A stretch of DNA of 46,540 nt from Erysipelotrichia bacterium (lineage in GTDB: Bacteria > Bacillota_I > Bacilli_A > Erysipelotrichales > Erysipelotrichaceae). The stretch covers positions 1 through 46,540 of the forward strand of contig JAGXSD010000035.1 of NCBI GenBank assembly GCA_018333955.1. Reading direction: 5' to 3'. Shown one piece after another: positions 28,614 to 37,002 of the stretch (positions are counted from its first letter, which is position 1; every line of letters starts with the position of its first letter). A program made the position numbers and the translations under genes. The notes beneath the pieces were generated by a model that saw only the letters and a list, made by a program, of their open reading frames with translations, did not search any database and was not told the origin of the DNA.

Positions 28614-29859
28614 TTAACTTTTCCTCCACTCCATACTGTTTATTAAAATATATATCCATCTTATCTAGCAGAATATTTTTATTAAAATGACTATTATAAT
28701 ACTTCCTAGCATTATCGCCTAGTATAATAAGTTCTTCTCTGGACTTGCTTGATAGCTTTATAATATTATCAGCTAGTTCTTCTGCATTACCCGGATTGCC
28801 GCATAAACCCGAATTTGATTCTTTAATAATTTTTGCAGTCTCGCCAGCTGCAGATGCGATATTGGGGATGCCGCAAGCCATATAGGATTGAAGCTTAGCA
28901 GGTATAGTCATTGCAAATAACGGGCTATCCGTCAAACTAAGAAAAGCAGCATCACTTGCAGCCATGAACTCTGGTATTCTGGTTGCCGGTTGCTTGGAGA
29001 TGAAATTAAACATATCATCCAATCCCTTAACATTGACTATGTTTACAAACTCATTCTTATATCTGCCATCTCCAACGATATTAAATCTTATCTGTTTTTC
29101 AGATCTAGTCTTTATGATTTCTGCTGCTTTTGGCAGAATATCTAGCCCTTGAGCTGCTCCAATATTCCCTGCAAAAATGATATTGAACGCATCATCTTTT
29201 GGTATCTCTGGGATACTCATTTTCTCAATCGGAATATAAAAATCTTCAGCATATTGCGGCCAGTACTCGATTTTATCTAGTGGAACTCCACGATCATGAA
29301 TAGACTTAACAAAACTCTCTGACGTGGTAAATATCCTAGTACAGCCTCTATATATGTAGTCCACCATATTACCAATGGCACCAATAATCTTCTTGTTCTT
29401 AATTCCAGTTATTATTTCAACATTTTCAGGCCATAGATCTTGAACATATAAGTAACAAGGAATCTTCCTCTTCTTTGCATACCAAACTCCAGGAAGTGCC
29501 TGAGTCATTGGAGAAACTTCAAATATAAATACATAATCAGCCTTAATCTTAGTAAACATCTTCCAGAAGAACCCCGACACCACAAATGACAAATAATTAA
29601 GAGCAAGCATGATTGAATTGTTTCCCCTCGGAACCAAAGGAATTCTTATGATATCCATACCGTTATAGGTTTCTTTCCTCTTCTTGAATAGCCCATATCC
29701 ATCATAATATTTGCCTTGAGGGTAGTTTGGAATTCCTGTAACTACCGTTACTTTGTATCCTCTTTTCACCCACTCAGTACATATGTCATTGATTCGGAAC
29801 TGTTCAGGGTAGAAATATTGCGCGATTACTAATATGTGTTTTTTCAAGCTCGTATCCAC
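28606..29859 (-). CDS. GT4-family glycosyltransferase (CapL/WbuB-like, L-FucNAc transferase)
   Basis: This 417-aa glycosyltransferase of the GT-B fold has an N-terminal domain QYFYPEQFRINDICTEW followed by VTGIPNYPQGKYYDGYG, both typical of WbuB/CapL. The C-terminal domain has FAGNIGAAQGLDILP, FNIVGDGR and a donor-binding stretch SLTDSPLFAMTIPAKLQSYM. WbuB and CapL add L-FucNAc to the first lipid-linked sugar, and capE/F/G lie directly downstream, so this role is likely. It is cytoplasmic or peripheral to the membrane. The start follows an SD overlapping the end of the preceding intergenic gap (9 nt after capN). Confidence 0.88.
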   Translation of the reverse strand: MDTSLKKHILVIAQYFYPEQFRINDICTEWVKRGYKVTVVTGIPNYPQGKYYDGYGLFKKRKETYNGMDIIRIPLVPRGNNSIMLALNYLSFVVSGFFWKMFTKIKADYVFIFEVSPMTQALPGVWYAKKRKIPCYLYVQDLWPENVEIITGIKNKKIIGAIGNMVDYIYRGCTRIFTTSESFVKSIHDRGVPLDKIEYWPQYAEDFYIPIEKMSIPEIPKDDAFNIIFAGNIGAAQGLDILPKAAEIIKTRSEKQIRFNIVGDGRYKNEFVNIVNVKGLDDMFNFISKQPATRIPEFMAASDAAFLSLTDSPLFAMTIPAKLQSYMACGIPNIASAAGETAKIIKESNSGLCGNPGNAEELADNIIKLSSKSREELIILGDNARKYYNSHFNKNILLDKMDIYFNKQYGVEEKLNV

Positions 29860-29868
29860 CCTTCCTAA

Positions 29869-30738
29869 TTATTTCTCCGTCAACTCAATAGATTCTCTAA
29901 AATCTCTTATTCGGTAATTCGCCTTATCATAGTCACTCATGGACTTCTCATAAACCAAATTGCCGAATACCTTATTAACCAATCCCACTCTGCCAAACAT
30001 CAATCTAATAAGCCAGTTCATCCACCCAATCATCCAAATCTTCTTCCCATGAACCTCAGCAATCGTCCTAACAAGTTCACTGGTCTTCACATACTCCTTG
30101 TTCTGTGGAAAGTAAATCCCTGTTTCTTCATGGTCAATCATAACCTTAATGAACTCACAAAGATTATCTATATGAAGCATGCTGCGCTCATTATCGATAT
30201 CAGGAAACACAGGTATCTTCTGTGCTAAATTAGATAATTTAGGATAGTTCCCTTTAGAACCTTTCCCATAAATCATAGGTGGTCTAAGAACCACAATCTT
30301 AAAATCATCAGTCTCTAAATGCTTGATACCTTCCTCTGCCTGCAGCTTACTGTTCCCATAGAAGTTACTTGGCGTTGGAACTGTATTTCTATCAATAACT
30401 CGTTTGCTACTGCTGCTGTCACCGTAGACAATGATGCTGCTCATAAAAATGAACTGCTTTACACCTTCTGCCTTAGCCTTCTCAGCAGCTTCAATCGTAA
30501 GATCTCTATTCACTTTATAGTAGAGGTCTTCCATCTTTGGATCAGATGAAACATGAGCAATCCCAGCGACATGAAACACAACATCATACTGAGAGAAGTC
30601 TTTCTCTTTCCATGACCCATCTTTCATATCCACCGTATCTACTTTATATTGATTATGTTCTCTCATGAGCCAATTCTCTAGAGATGTACCTATGTAACTG
30701 TTCTTACCAGTGATTAGAACATTTTTTAGATTTTTCAT
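29869..30738 (-). CDS. capN: NAD-dependent SDR 4-ketoreductase (CapN-like)
   Basis: This 289-aa extended SDR has LITGKNSYIGTSL (cofactor loop), FHVAGIAHVSS, QFIFMSSIIVYG, NFYGNSKLQ (YxxxK) and VVLRPPMIYGKG. The last part, VNKVFGNLVYEKSM, matches the CapN C-terminal region as I recall it (FRKLFGNLIYSNTL). In S. aureus, CapN reduces the CapD product (UDP-4-keto-6-deoxy-GlcNAc) to UDP-D-FucNAc. That function fits here since a membrane CapD-type dehydratase is encoded upstream. An alternative is a UDP-D-QuiNAc-forming reductase, as stereochemistry cannot be read from sequence. Confidence 0.83.
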   Translation of the reverse strand: MKNLKNVLITGKNSYIGTSLENWLMREHNQYKVDTVDMKDGSWKEKDFSQYDVVFHVAGIAHVSSDPKMEDLYYKVNRDLTIEAAEKAKAEGVKQFIFMSSIIVYGDSSSSKRVIDRNTVPTPSNFYGNSKLQAEEGIKHLETDDFKIVVLRPPMIYGKGSKGNYPKLSNLAQKIPVFPDIDNERSMLHIDNLCEFIKVMIDHEETGIYFPQNKEYVKTSELVRTIAEVHGKKIWMIGWMNWLIRLMFGRVGLVNKVFGNLVYEKSMSDYDKANYRIRDFRESIELTEK

Positions 30739-30793
30739 TTTGTCACCTCAATCAAGTGGGCTGTATTTAATATGCTGCTGATATCTATAAGCC

Positions 30794-31465
30794 TCATATT
30801 TTTGATTTCTCTGTTTTGTTATTTGTATCAATATTAGAATTTGAAGCTTGAGATGTTTGACCAGCCTTAGCCTTAACCCCAGTCCCACCTTCAACAACAC
30901 CATCACTTCTCAGAACACTAAATATCGTCCCAAAGAAGCATCTGACATCCATCAGAAAACCAATCTTCTCAGCATACTCACCATCAAGTTTGGCCTTCAC
31001 ATCAATCTCAAGCTCATCCCTACCATTAATCTGCGCCCATCCTGTAAGCCCAACCGGTACATCATTCGCACCGTACTTGTCTCTCTCTTCTATCAGGTCA
31101 TACTGATTCCAAAGAGCTGGTCGAGGGCCAATAATACTCATCTCGCCTTTAAAGATGTTGATGATCTGTGGCAACTCATCAAGAGAAGTCTTTCGTAGGA
31201 ACTTACCTACTTTTGTAATCCACTGATCTGGATTCTCTAGTTGATGCGTTGGCGTGTCCTTTGGTGTATCAATTCTCATCGTTCTAAACTTCAATATATG
31301 AAAATGACTCTTATGGATCCCAACTCTCTTCTGCTTGAAGAGAACAGGTCCAGGGGAGTCAACCTTGATTGCAATAATGAGTACTAAAAAAACAGGAGAT
31401 AATATAATAAGTCCGAGTGTAGAAAGTATGATATCTATTAATCTTTTGATTTTTAAATAAGCCAT
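30794..31465 (-). CDS. Undecaprenyl-phosphate sugar-1-phosphate transferase (CapM-like)
   Basis: This 223-aa short-form initiating transferase has a single N-terminal helix (IIDIILSTLGLIILSPVFLVLI). The catalytic core follows: GPVLFKQKRVG, FHILKFRTM, DELPQIINIFKGEMSIIGPRP and GLTGWAQINGRDEL. It would transfer a D-FucNAc-1-phosphate (or related sugar) to undecaprenyl phosphate, starting the repeat unit. The C-terminal tail after GGTGVKAKAG is polar and low in complexity. A strong GGAGGA SD precedes ATG 31465. It is the first structural gene after the long leader. Confidence 0.9.
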   Translation of the reverse strand: MAYLKIKRLIDIILSTLGLIILSPVFLVLIIAIKVDSPGPVLFKQKRVGIHKSHFHILKFRTMRIDTPKDTPTHQLENPDQWITKVGKFLRKTSLDELPQIINIFKGEMSIIGPRPALWNQYDLIEERDKYGANDVPVGLTGWAQINGRDELEIDVKAKLDGEYAEKIGFLMDVRCFFGTIFSVLRSDGVVEGGTGVKAKAGQTSQASNSNIDTNNKTEKSKI

Positions 31466-32308
31466 GTTAGTTCCTCCTGCCCTATGTAAATGTACATTAG
31501 TGGTGTGTAGAACACCTTATTTTCTTGATCTATATGTAGTATGTATCACTGTTTTATACACTACATCTTGCACAAATCTATGAGTTGATTGGATGCTTAT
31601 ACGTGTAATGCTTCTGTAACATTAGTACATTTGACGATTATCCTTAATCCCTTGATATTACTGGCTTACAGCCTGTTTATCCTTTCACCATACTCACGTC
31701 GTAATAGATCCCCAATATTAACATGGATTATTGAAAATTGACATCGTCTAATTCAACTTTTAAATATTTGATTCAAATTAACAAATGAATTATTTAAAAC
31801 AAGATTTATCAAATTGTCATCTACATATGAATTTATCTAAAAATTTTTAAGTTTTGACATTATTTAAGAACGCAACTCAATTAAAACTAATCAAATGATG
31901 AATTCTATGCTTGATTACATTTGCAACCACGGTATCTCTTCAAATAGGTTATTAATTCATTATGATAAAATTAAATACAAATTGAACAAACATCATGATA
32001 ATAATCATTAAGAAATTGATTAGAAAGGAATCTTAAAGATCAACTCCATGCTTCAAAAGATAGAAAACATAATTCTTATCTAATGTCTTATTAATGATTA
32101 ACAACTATTTAATGCTGTAAAGTAAATAGAAACTACTATTTTGGGAGTCTACAATGAAACCAATAACACAGTAAACATTAAGGTAAATATAAAATTCAGT
32201 TTAAGATACAGCTTCGCCCACAGACATGACTCGCATGCAGTGTCGTAATGGTAATCCAACTCGTCTTAAGATGCTCCAGGCAACCATTAAGAGGATGAGT
32301 TGTGCTTG
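31466..32308 (-). promoter_or_regulatory. Long untranslated leader (about 840 nt) between loaP-like gene 2 and the biosynthetic genes
   Basis: No protein-like frame exists on either strand. The segment is very AT-rich except its first 90 nt (32215-32305), which hold a strong hairpin. Near the downstream gene are smaller dyads: GGTGT/ACACC (31502-31516), a broken TGTAGTATGTAT/ATACACTACA stem (31535-31564) and AATGTACATT (31489-31498) just before the SD. I see no confident promoter; a weak match exists near 31960. LoaP proteins in other bacteria act on hairpins in operon leaders, so this is a candidate target region. Confidence 0.6.
32257..32302 (-). ncRNA. Strong two-part hairpin immediately downstream of loaP-like gene 2
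   Basis: On the minus strand CAACTC pairs with GAGTTG, and after an ATCC/C internal loop TCTTAA pairs with TTAAGA, closing a GC-rich loop containing TTGCCTGGAGC. It begins 7 nt after the loaP stop codon. There is no U-tract, so it is not a simple terminator. Position and stem-loop form suit an antiterminator-binding RNA element. Confidence 0.6.
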
Positions 32309-32824
32309 TTATTGCTTAGAAAGTATCTCTAAGCTAACTTTAACTTCTTTCACTTCATTAAACAAGGGAATTTCAAGTATAGCCATTTTCTTATGGCGAT
32401 CAATATACTTAATTTGTGATTCTAGTCCCATTAGAGGGCCTGAAGTAACAATGACTTTATCATCCTTAACAAACCCAACCGATGATTCAAACAAGCCATC
32501 ATTCCTAAAGAATGGAGTAATTGTACGAACTTCTTCATCTGATAAAGCAGAGACATCCTTGTCAGCATGGGATAAAACCTTAATAAATCCTTTAATTGGA
32601 TAGACATAATGTTGGATAAAGGCTCTAAAATCCTTGGTCTCTTTGCTCGTTTTTATAAACACATATCCTGGAAATAACAGTTGTTCCTCTTTAATTACAT
32701 CTGTTCTCTTTTTAATCAACTTAATCCTGGAAGGAACAATGGCTTCCATATCATCATATGCATTGATAAATTCTCTAATCTTATGTTCATACCTTTTTAA
32801 GACGAAGAGAATGTAAATATTCAT
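32309..32824 (-). CDS. loaP: LoaP-like specialised NusG paralog (copy 2)
   Basis: This 171-aa protein has a NusG N-terminal domain (MNIYILFVLKRYEHKIREFI) with LLFPGYVFI and a C-terminal KOW domain (DDKVIVTSGPLMGLESQIKYIDR). It lacks the acidic insert region of core NusG. LoaP paralogs bind RNA polymerase and promote processive antitermination in long polysaccharide or antibiotic operons. ATG 32824 overlaps the capD stop in an ATGA arrangement, so translation is coupled. It is diverged from copy 1 (34958-35476). Confidence 0.9.
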   Translation of the reverse strand: MNIYILFVLKRYEHKIREFINAYDDMEAIVPSRIKLIKKRTDVIKEEQLLFPGYVFIKTSKETKDFRAFIQHYVYPIKGFIKVLSHADKDVSALSDEEVRTITPFFRNDGLFESSVGFVKDDKVIVTSGPLMGLESQIKYIDRHKKMAILEIPLFNEVKEVKVSLEILSKQ

Positions 32825-34734
32825 ACATTCTCCTGGTGTTTAAAGGTTGGAATCATTTGTTCTAGTTCATGAATGAGTTCATTCTTAGATACTCTTTTTT
32901 GCACTAAAGAATCAAGTCGTTCCAAATAACCCATTATGATATCAGGATGAATATCAAGTGGTTTTGCTACATAAATTAATTCATTGCTTGTCTCTTTTAA
33001 ACCTTCATCCGCAAGAAGTAGTTCTTCAAAAAGCTTCTCTCCAGGTCTTAAGCCTGTGAACTCAATTGAAATATCTTGTTCATTCAGACCAGCTAATCGA
33101 ATCATATTCTTAGCTAAATCAAGTATTTTAACAGGTTCACCCATATCAAGAACAAAGATTTCACCTCCATCACCATAGCTGCTTGCTTGCAAGACCAATG
33201 AGACGGCTTCAGGAATACTCATGAAGTAGCGAATCATGTCAGGATGAGTGACTGTTATTGGCCCGCCTGCTTCAATTTGCTTTGTAAATAAAGGAATGAC
33301 TGAACCATTGGATCCTAAGACATTCCCAAATCGTACACAAACAAACTTGGTTTTTGAGTTAATGGTCATGGACTGCGCAATCATTTCAACCAATCGTTTC
33401 GATGCACCCATGATGTTAGTCGGATTCACTGCTTTATCTGTGGATATGGTAACCACAAGTGGAACATTATGATTCTTTGCCCCAGTGAAGAGTTTATAGG
33501 ATCCCAAGACGTTGTTTTTTATTGCTTCAAGATAGGATGTCTCCATAAGTGGAACATGTTTATGTGCAGCAGCATGGAAAACCACATCAATACTAAATTG
33601 TTGAAAGAGAGTATCCATACTGTTTTGATCTCGTATGCTGGCCACCAAAGGAATGAACTCAACATCCTCACAAGATTGCTTGTTGTTGATTTTTAGGTTT
33701 TGCTGTAAGTCATATAATCCATTTTCATTGATATCTATGGCAACGATACTTTTTGGTTTTAGTTGGATAATTTGCCTTACAAGTTCTGAACCAATTGATC
33801 CAGCAGCACCTGTAACCAAAACAGTTTTATTATAAACAACACTCTTTATCAATACATTGTTTAGTTTAACTTCCGTTCTTCCTAAGACATCATTGATTGA
33901 GATTTTACCAATACTTTTAACTATGTCTCCTTTTGTGATTAACTTTGCCGCACCTTGTAAGGTTAACACCTCAACACCAGTGGAAAATGCTTTTTGTATG
34001 ATTTTCTTTTTTGCATCCATACTTGCACTTGGTATTGCTACGATAATGACATCCACTTCAAGTTCTTTCACAATATCTTCAATTTGTTGTCGTCCACCAA
34101 AAACTCGTAATCCTGATATATAGGTATTATGTTTATAAGGATCATCATCTAAAAATCCCACTATTTTATATCTGATTTGTGAGTTGTTTAAAACTTCTTT
34201 GTAAATAAGTTGTCCCGCAGCTCCAGCACCATAAATGATAGTTCTAGGATAATTAGGCATTTGCTTGTATCGAATGATGGTCATTCGATACATTCGATAG
34301 GAGAAGCGGGCTGTATTCAAGCCCAAAATATTCAAAAGCATTGCAATTAAATGAACACCATTCGGAATAAAAACAGAAGAGACGTCATTCGTGAATCCAA
34401 GCAATGAAAACAAGCGATTAATTGCTTGAATCATTACCTCAAAATCAAGAAGAATAGTTATTGACCAGAAAATAACACCACTAAGGACAACAGCAAAAGA
34501 CACAGTGACAAACTCATATAACCCACTAGTTGTCCAAAGCGTTTTATGAATATTAAATGCAATAAAAACCATTGCATAAAGTGAAACAATGACAGGTGTT
34601 AAGTATACGACTCGTAATACGTAAACGACAGATATTGGAGCAAAATCAAAACGTATTAATGTTGCTAATGCATACATAAATACAATAATGATTAAGTCAA
34701 TAGCGAATAGTAGTAAAGAGCGATATGATTTCAT
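32821..34734 (-). CDS. capD: Membrane UDP-GlcNAc C6-dehydratase (CapD/PglF-like)
   Basis: This is a polysaccharide biosynthesis/epimerase protein of about 637 aa. Four N-terminal helices (about residues 5-150) precede a CoA-binding-like NAD domain (IYGAGAAGQLIYKEV) and a C-terminal SDR domain with LVTGAAGSIGSELVRQI, HAAAHKHVPLME and STDKAVNPTNIMGASKR (Met for Tyr, retained Lys). PglF and CapD use this site to make UDP-4-keto-6-deoxy-D-GlcNAc with retention at C5. With CapN-like reductase and CapM-like transferase it supplies the first sugar. ATG 34734 (MKSYRSLLLF) is preferred over 34803; the SD (AAAGGGAG) is rather far away, so the start is not certain. Confidence 0.88.
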   Translation of the reverse strand: MKSYRSLLLFAIDLIIIVFMYALATLIRFDFAPISVVYVLRVVYLTPVIVSLYAMVFIAFNIHKTLWTTSGLYEFVTVSFAVVLSGVIFWSITILLDFEVMIQAINRLFSLLGFTNDVSSVFIPNGVHLIAMLLNILGLNTARFSYRMYRMTIIRYKQMPNYPRTIIYGAGAAGQLIYKEVLNNSQIRYKIVGFLDDDPYKHNTYISGLRVFGGRQQIEDIVKELEVDVIIVAIPSASMDAKKKIIQKAFSTGVEVLTLQGAAKLITKGDIVKSIGKISINDVLGRTEVKLNNVLIKSVVYNKTVLVTGAAGSIGSELVRQIIQLKPKSIVAIDINENGLYDLQQNLKINNKQSCEDVEFIPLVASIRDQNSMDTLFQQFSIDVVFHAAAHKHVPLMETSYLEAIKNNVLGSYKLFTGAKNHNVPLVVTISTDKAVNPTNIMGASKRLVEMIAQSMTINSKTKFVCVRFGNVLGSNGSVIPLFTKQIEAGGPITVTHPDMIRYFMSIPEAVSLVLQASSYGDGGEIFVLDMGEPVKILDLAKNMIRLAGLNEQDISIEFTGLRPGEKLFEELLLADEGLKETSNELIYVAKPLDIHPDIIMGYLERLDSLVQKRVSKNELIHELEQMIPTFKHQENV

Positions 34735-34884
34735 TTGTACACTTATGCTCCCTTTCAATATCGTGTTAAGGTAAGAAATGACTAGTAATCGATTAAATGA
34801 CATATTGTTATGAAATATTACCTATTATTGATTATTTTATCACACATTCATTAAAAGTTAGAATTTCATGTTAATTCACATATC

Positions 34885-34916
34885 TTTTTACATTTTCTTA
34901 AGTGCGAATGTAAAAG
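34885..34916 (-). repeat. AT-rich inverted repeat between loaP-like gene 1 and capD
   Basis: TTTTACATT (34886-34894) pairs with AATGTAAAA (34907-34915) around a 12-nt loop. It lies 42 nt after the loaP-1 stop. There is no long U-tract on the minus strand; it may be an attenuator or an RNA-processing site. Confidence 0.5.
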
Positions 34917-34957
34917 TTGATTGTTTTTTTGAAACTCCTTGGAAATAGTTGCTCTTG

Positions 34958-35476
34958 CTATATAGGCATAGTCAGAATCTCACAAGTCAACTTAACTTCC
35001 TTCAATTCATTAAAGAGCATTAGAGTTATAGTAACTTCTTTTTTAATGAAATTGACTTGCTTGATTTTTGACTCAAGACCTAATAATGGTCCTTGGACAA
35101 TATTAATCCTTTCATTTTTAATAAATCCTTTTGAAGGTTCAACAATACCTTTGTTTGAGAAAAATGAGTTAACAATGTTCAACTCATCCTTCTTTAATGC
35201 AGGTATATGATCTTCATATGTCATTAAACGAGTAAATCCACTTAAACCTGCAAGATAACGTTCAGTGTAAACTTTAAAAGATTGGGAGTCTAAATCACTT
35301 CTTACAAACACATATCGAGGAAAAAGAATTATTTCCTTTTTTGTCATCATTGATTTTCTTTTTTGTAGCATCACTTTAACTGGCACTATTGCTTCATGAA
35401 AAGTACGGCTATTAATATATTCTTTCACTCTTTGTTCACTATTGTTTTGTACTAACAAGACGTAAGTATTCATCAT
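34958..35476 (-). CDS. loaP: LoaP-like specialised NusG paralog (copy 1)
   Basis: This 172-aa protein shares the layout of copy 2: MNTYVLLVQNNSEQRVKEYI, EIILFPRYVFVRSD, and KOW GPLLGLESKIKQV. It is the first gene of the polysaccharide locus and the best candidate for the factor that lets polymerase pass terminators further down. SD AAGGAGG precedes ATG 35476. The 5' leader is about 175 nt from the promoter at 35659-35687. Confidence 0.9.
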   Translation of the reverse strand: MMNTYVLLVQNNSEQRVKEYINSRTFHEAIVPVKVMLQKRKSMMTKKEIILFPRYVFVRSDLDSQSFKVYTERYLAGLSGFTRLMTYEDHIPALKKDELNIVNSFFSNKGIVEPSKGFIKNERINIVQGPLLGLESKIKQVNFIKKEVTITLMLFNELKEVKLTCEILTMPI

Positions 35477-35658
35477 GTATCCTCCTTGTAATCACAGGTA
35501 AAAACAATCTCTGATTTAATGCTCTCACAATGATATTTTTAGAACTTTGTGGTCTTTGAAGTAATTAAAAAAAATATGCACTTTACATACTATAAGTCTT
35601 ATTTGAAACTTTAATTATTGAAAAACTCATTTGATCCCCCTTAAATGACTTCTAAAGT

Positions 35659-35687
35659 AGTATAGCGTTTATGTTGTGTTCAATCAA
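35659..35687 (-). promoter_or_regulatory. Promoter of the polysaccharide operon
   Basis: Minus strand: -35 TTGATT (35682-35687), 17-nt spacer, -10 TATACT (35659-35664). It reads toward loaP-like gene 1 with a leader of about 175 nt. The remainder of 35688-35909 between the divergent promoters shows nothing else I can support. Confidence 0.75.
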
Positions 35688-35909
35688 TATTAATTTGAAT
35701 TTAAAAAAAGGTTAATCGTTTCATCATTCATATTAAAATGAATCGAGAATATAGTTTTGAGATTATGATTTAAAGGCGATAATTTTACTTTACCAAAAAC
35801 AAAAATCAATTAGTTTCTATTATCTCTATCCTGATTTAAATGATACATGAATATAACAAACTCAAGTGACATAATAAATTCACTAAGTCCTTCACAGGAC
35901 TCATTTCTT

Positions 35910-35938
35910 TTGACATCAACCTCAAAAACCATGATAAT
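35910..35938 (+). promoter_or_regulatory. Near-consensus promoter of the acyltransferase, predicted leaderless start
   Basis: TTGACA (35910-35915), exactly 17 nt, then GATAAT (35933-35938). The ATG at 35945 lies 7 nt after the end of the -10, so transcription would begin at or next to the A of the start codon. No SD precedes the ATG. Confidence 0.75.
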
Positions 35939-35944
35939 CATAGC

Positions 35945-36967
35945 ATGAACCATCCTCATGACACGCGCTTTCTTAATATCATGAAACTGCTCATGGCATT
36001 TTTTGTCATGGTGGTGCATTTCTCCCCGTTTAAAACCATTCATCCTATTCTTCATCATGTCAGTATTCATGGCTTTCCACGCATTGTGGTACCCTTCTTC
36101 TTTTTATGCAGTGGGTACTTGTTAAGTTCACATGGGGTAATATCCCCTGATCGCTTACGCAAAACCTTAAAAAAACTTGTGTCCTTGTATTTATTCTGGA
36201 CCTTGCTTCATTTACCGCTCATCATATTAGAACTCACACACTTTCCAAACGCAGAACCACTATGGATATCTTTACCTCGAAGTTTTTTCTTTGAAGGATC
36301 GTTTCTTCATTTATGGTATCTATTAGCCTCTATCATTGGTTTAGTTATCGTCACATCCTTACTTAAGGTTTTCTCCATCACTCAAGTATTGTTCTTGAGT
36401 CTAATTCTCTACATCATTGGAGTTTTAGGAGATAGTTATTATGGCTTCTCAATCGGTTTAAGAGGATTAAGTGACTTGATGACCCTTTTATTTCAATTTA
36501 TCCGAACAACCCGTAATGGCCTTTTCTTTGCGCCCATTTATTTAAGTTTAGGCATGTTTATTAAGAAAAACCCAAAAGTATTCTCAATGTGGACACTCAG
36601 TCTCATCTTCATCATTATTCTAGGACTCAATACAGCTGAAGTCTTGTGGCTTAAAGGGATGGTGTGGGCTAAAGATTATAACTTGACCTTCACAAGTCTA
36701 CCTTTATCACTGATAACCTTCCTCATTAGCTTACAAATCAAAGTCAACTTTGATACCACACGATTTAAAGAGATAGCGGCCACACTGTTTTATATTCATA
36801 TTTGGGTTTATGTTTTAGTACAATTTGTGTTGACCGGTGGGGATACCACTTACTTTAAAAACTATGGCATGGATGGATTTCTAATCACTGTGGTTTTAAC
36901 CACAGTAATCACCCTATTCATCCATAAGTTTAAACACATTCCATTTATTAGAAACTACTTCATGTAA
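35945..36967 (+). CDS. Membrane acyltransferase (acyltransferase-3 family, OafA-like)
   Basis: This intact 340-aa protein with about 10 transmembrane helices starts RFLNIMKLLMAFFVMVVHFSPF, with the conserved His after the first helix, and has VPFFFLCSGYLL and HLWYLLASIIGL, all typical of acyltransferase-3 proteins that O-acetylate surface glycans. It stands alone on the plus strand, divergent from the polysaccharide operon and convergent with the LCP gene, so it could modify that capsule or the wall. Acetyl as the group transferred is inferred. Confidence 0.88.
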   Translation: MNHPHDTRFLNIMKLLMAFFVMVVHFSPFKTIHPILHHVSIHGFPRIVVPFFFLCSGYLLSSHGVISPDRLRKTLKKLVSLYLFWTLLHLPLIILELTHFPNAEPLWISLPRSFFFEGSFLHLWYLLASIIGLVIVTSLLKVFSITQVLFLSLILYIIGVLGDSYYGFSIGLRGLSDLMTLLFQFIRTTRNGLFFAPIYLSLGMFIKKNPKVFSMWTLSLIFIIILGLNTAEVLWLKGMVWAKDYNLTFTSLPLSLITFLISLQIKVNFDTTRFKEIAATLFYIHIWVYVLVQFVLTGGDTTYFKNYGMDGFLITVVLTTVITLFIHKFKHIPFIRNYFM

Positions 36968-36971
36968 AGAA

Positions 36972-36998
36972 AACGACCATGGTCTCACCATGGTCGTT
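36972..36998. terminator. Bidirectional terminator between convergent genes
   Basis: A perfect 12-bp stem AACGACCATGGT/ACCATGGTCGTT with loop CTC. T-rich sequence follows on both strands. It serves the acyltransferase (plus) and the LCP gene (minus). Confidence 0.92.
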
Positions 36999-37002
36999 GA
37001 TT

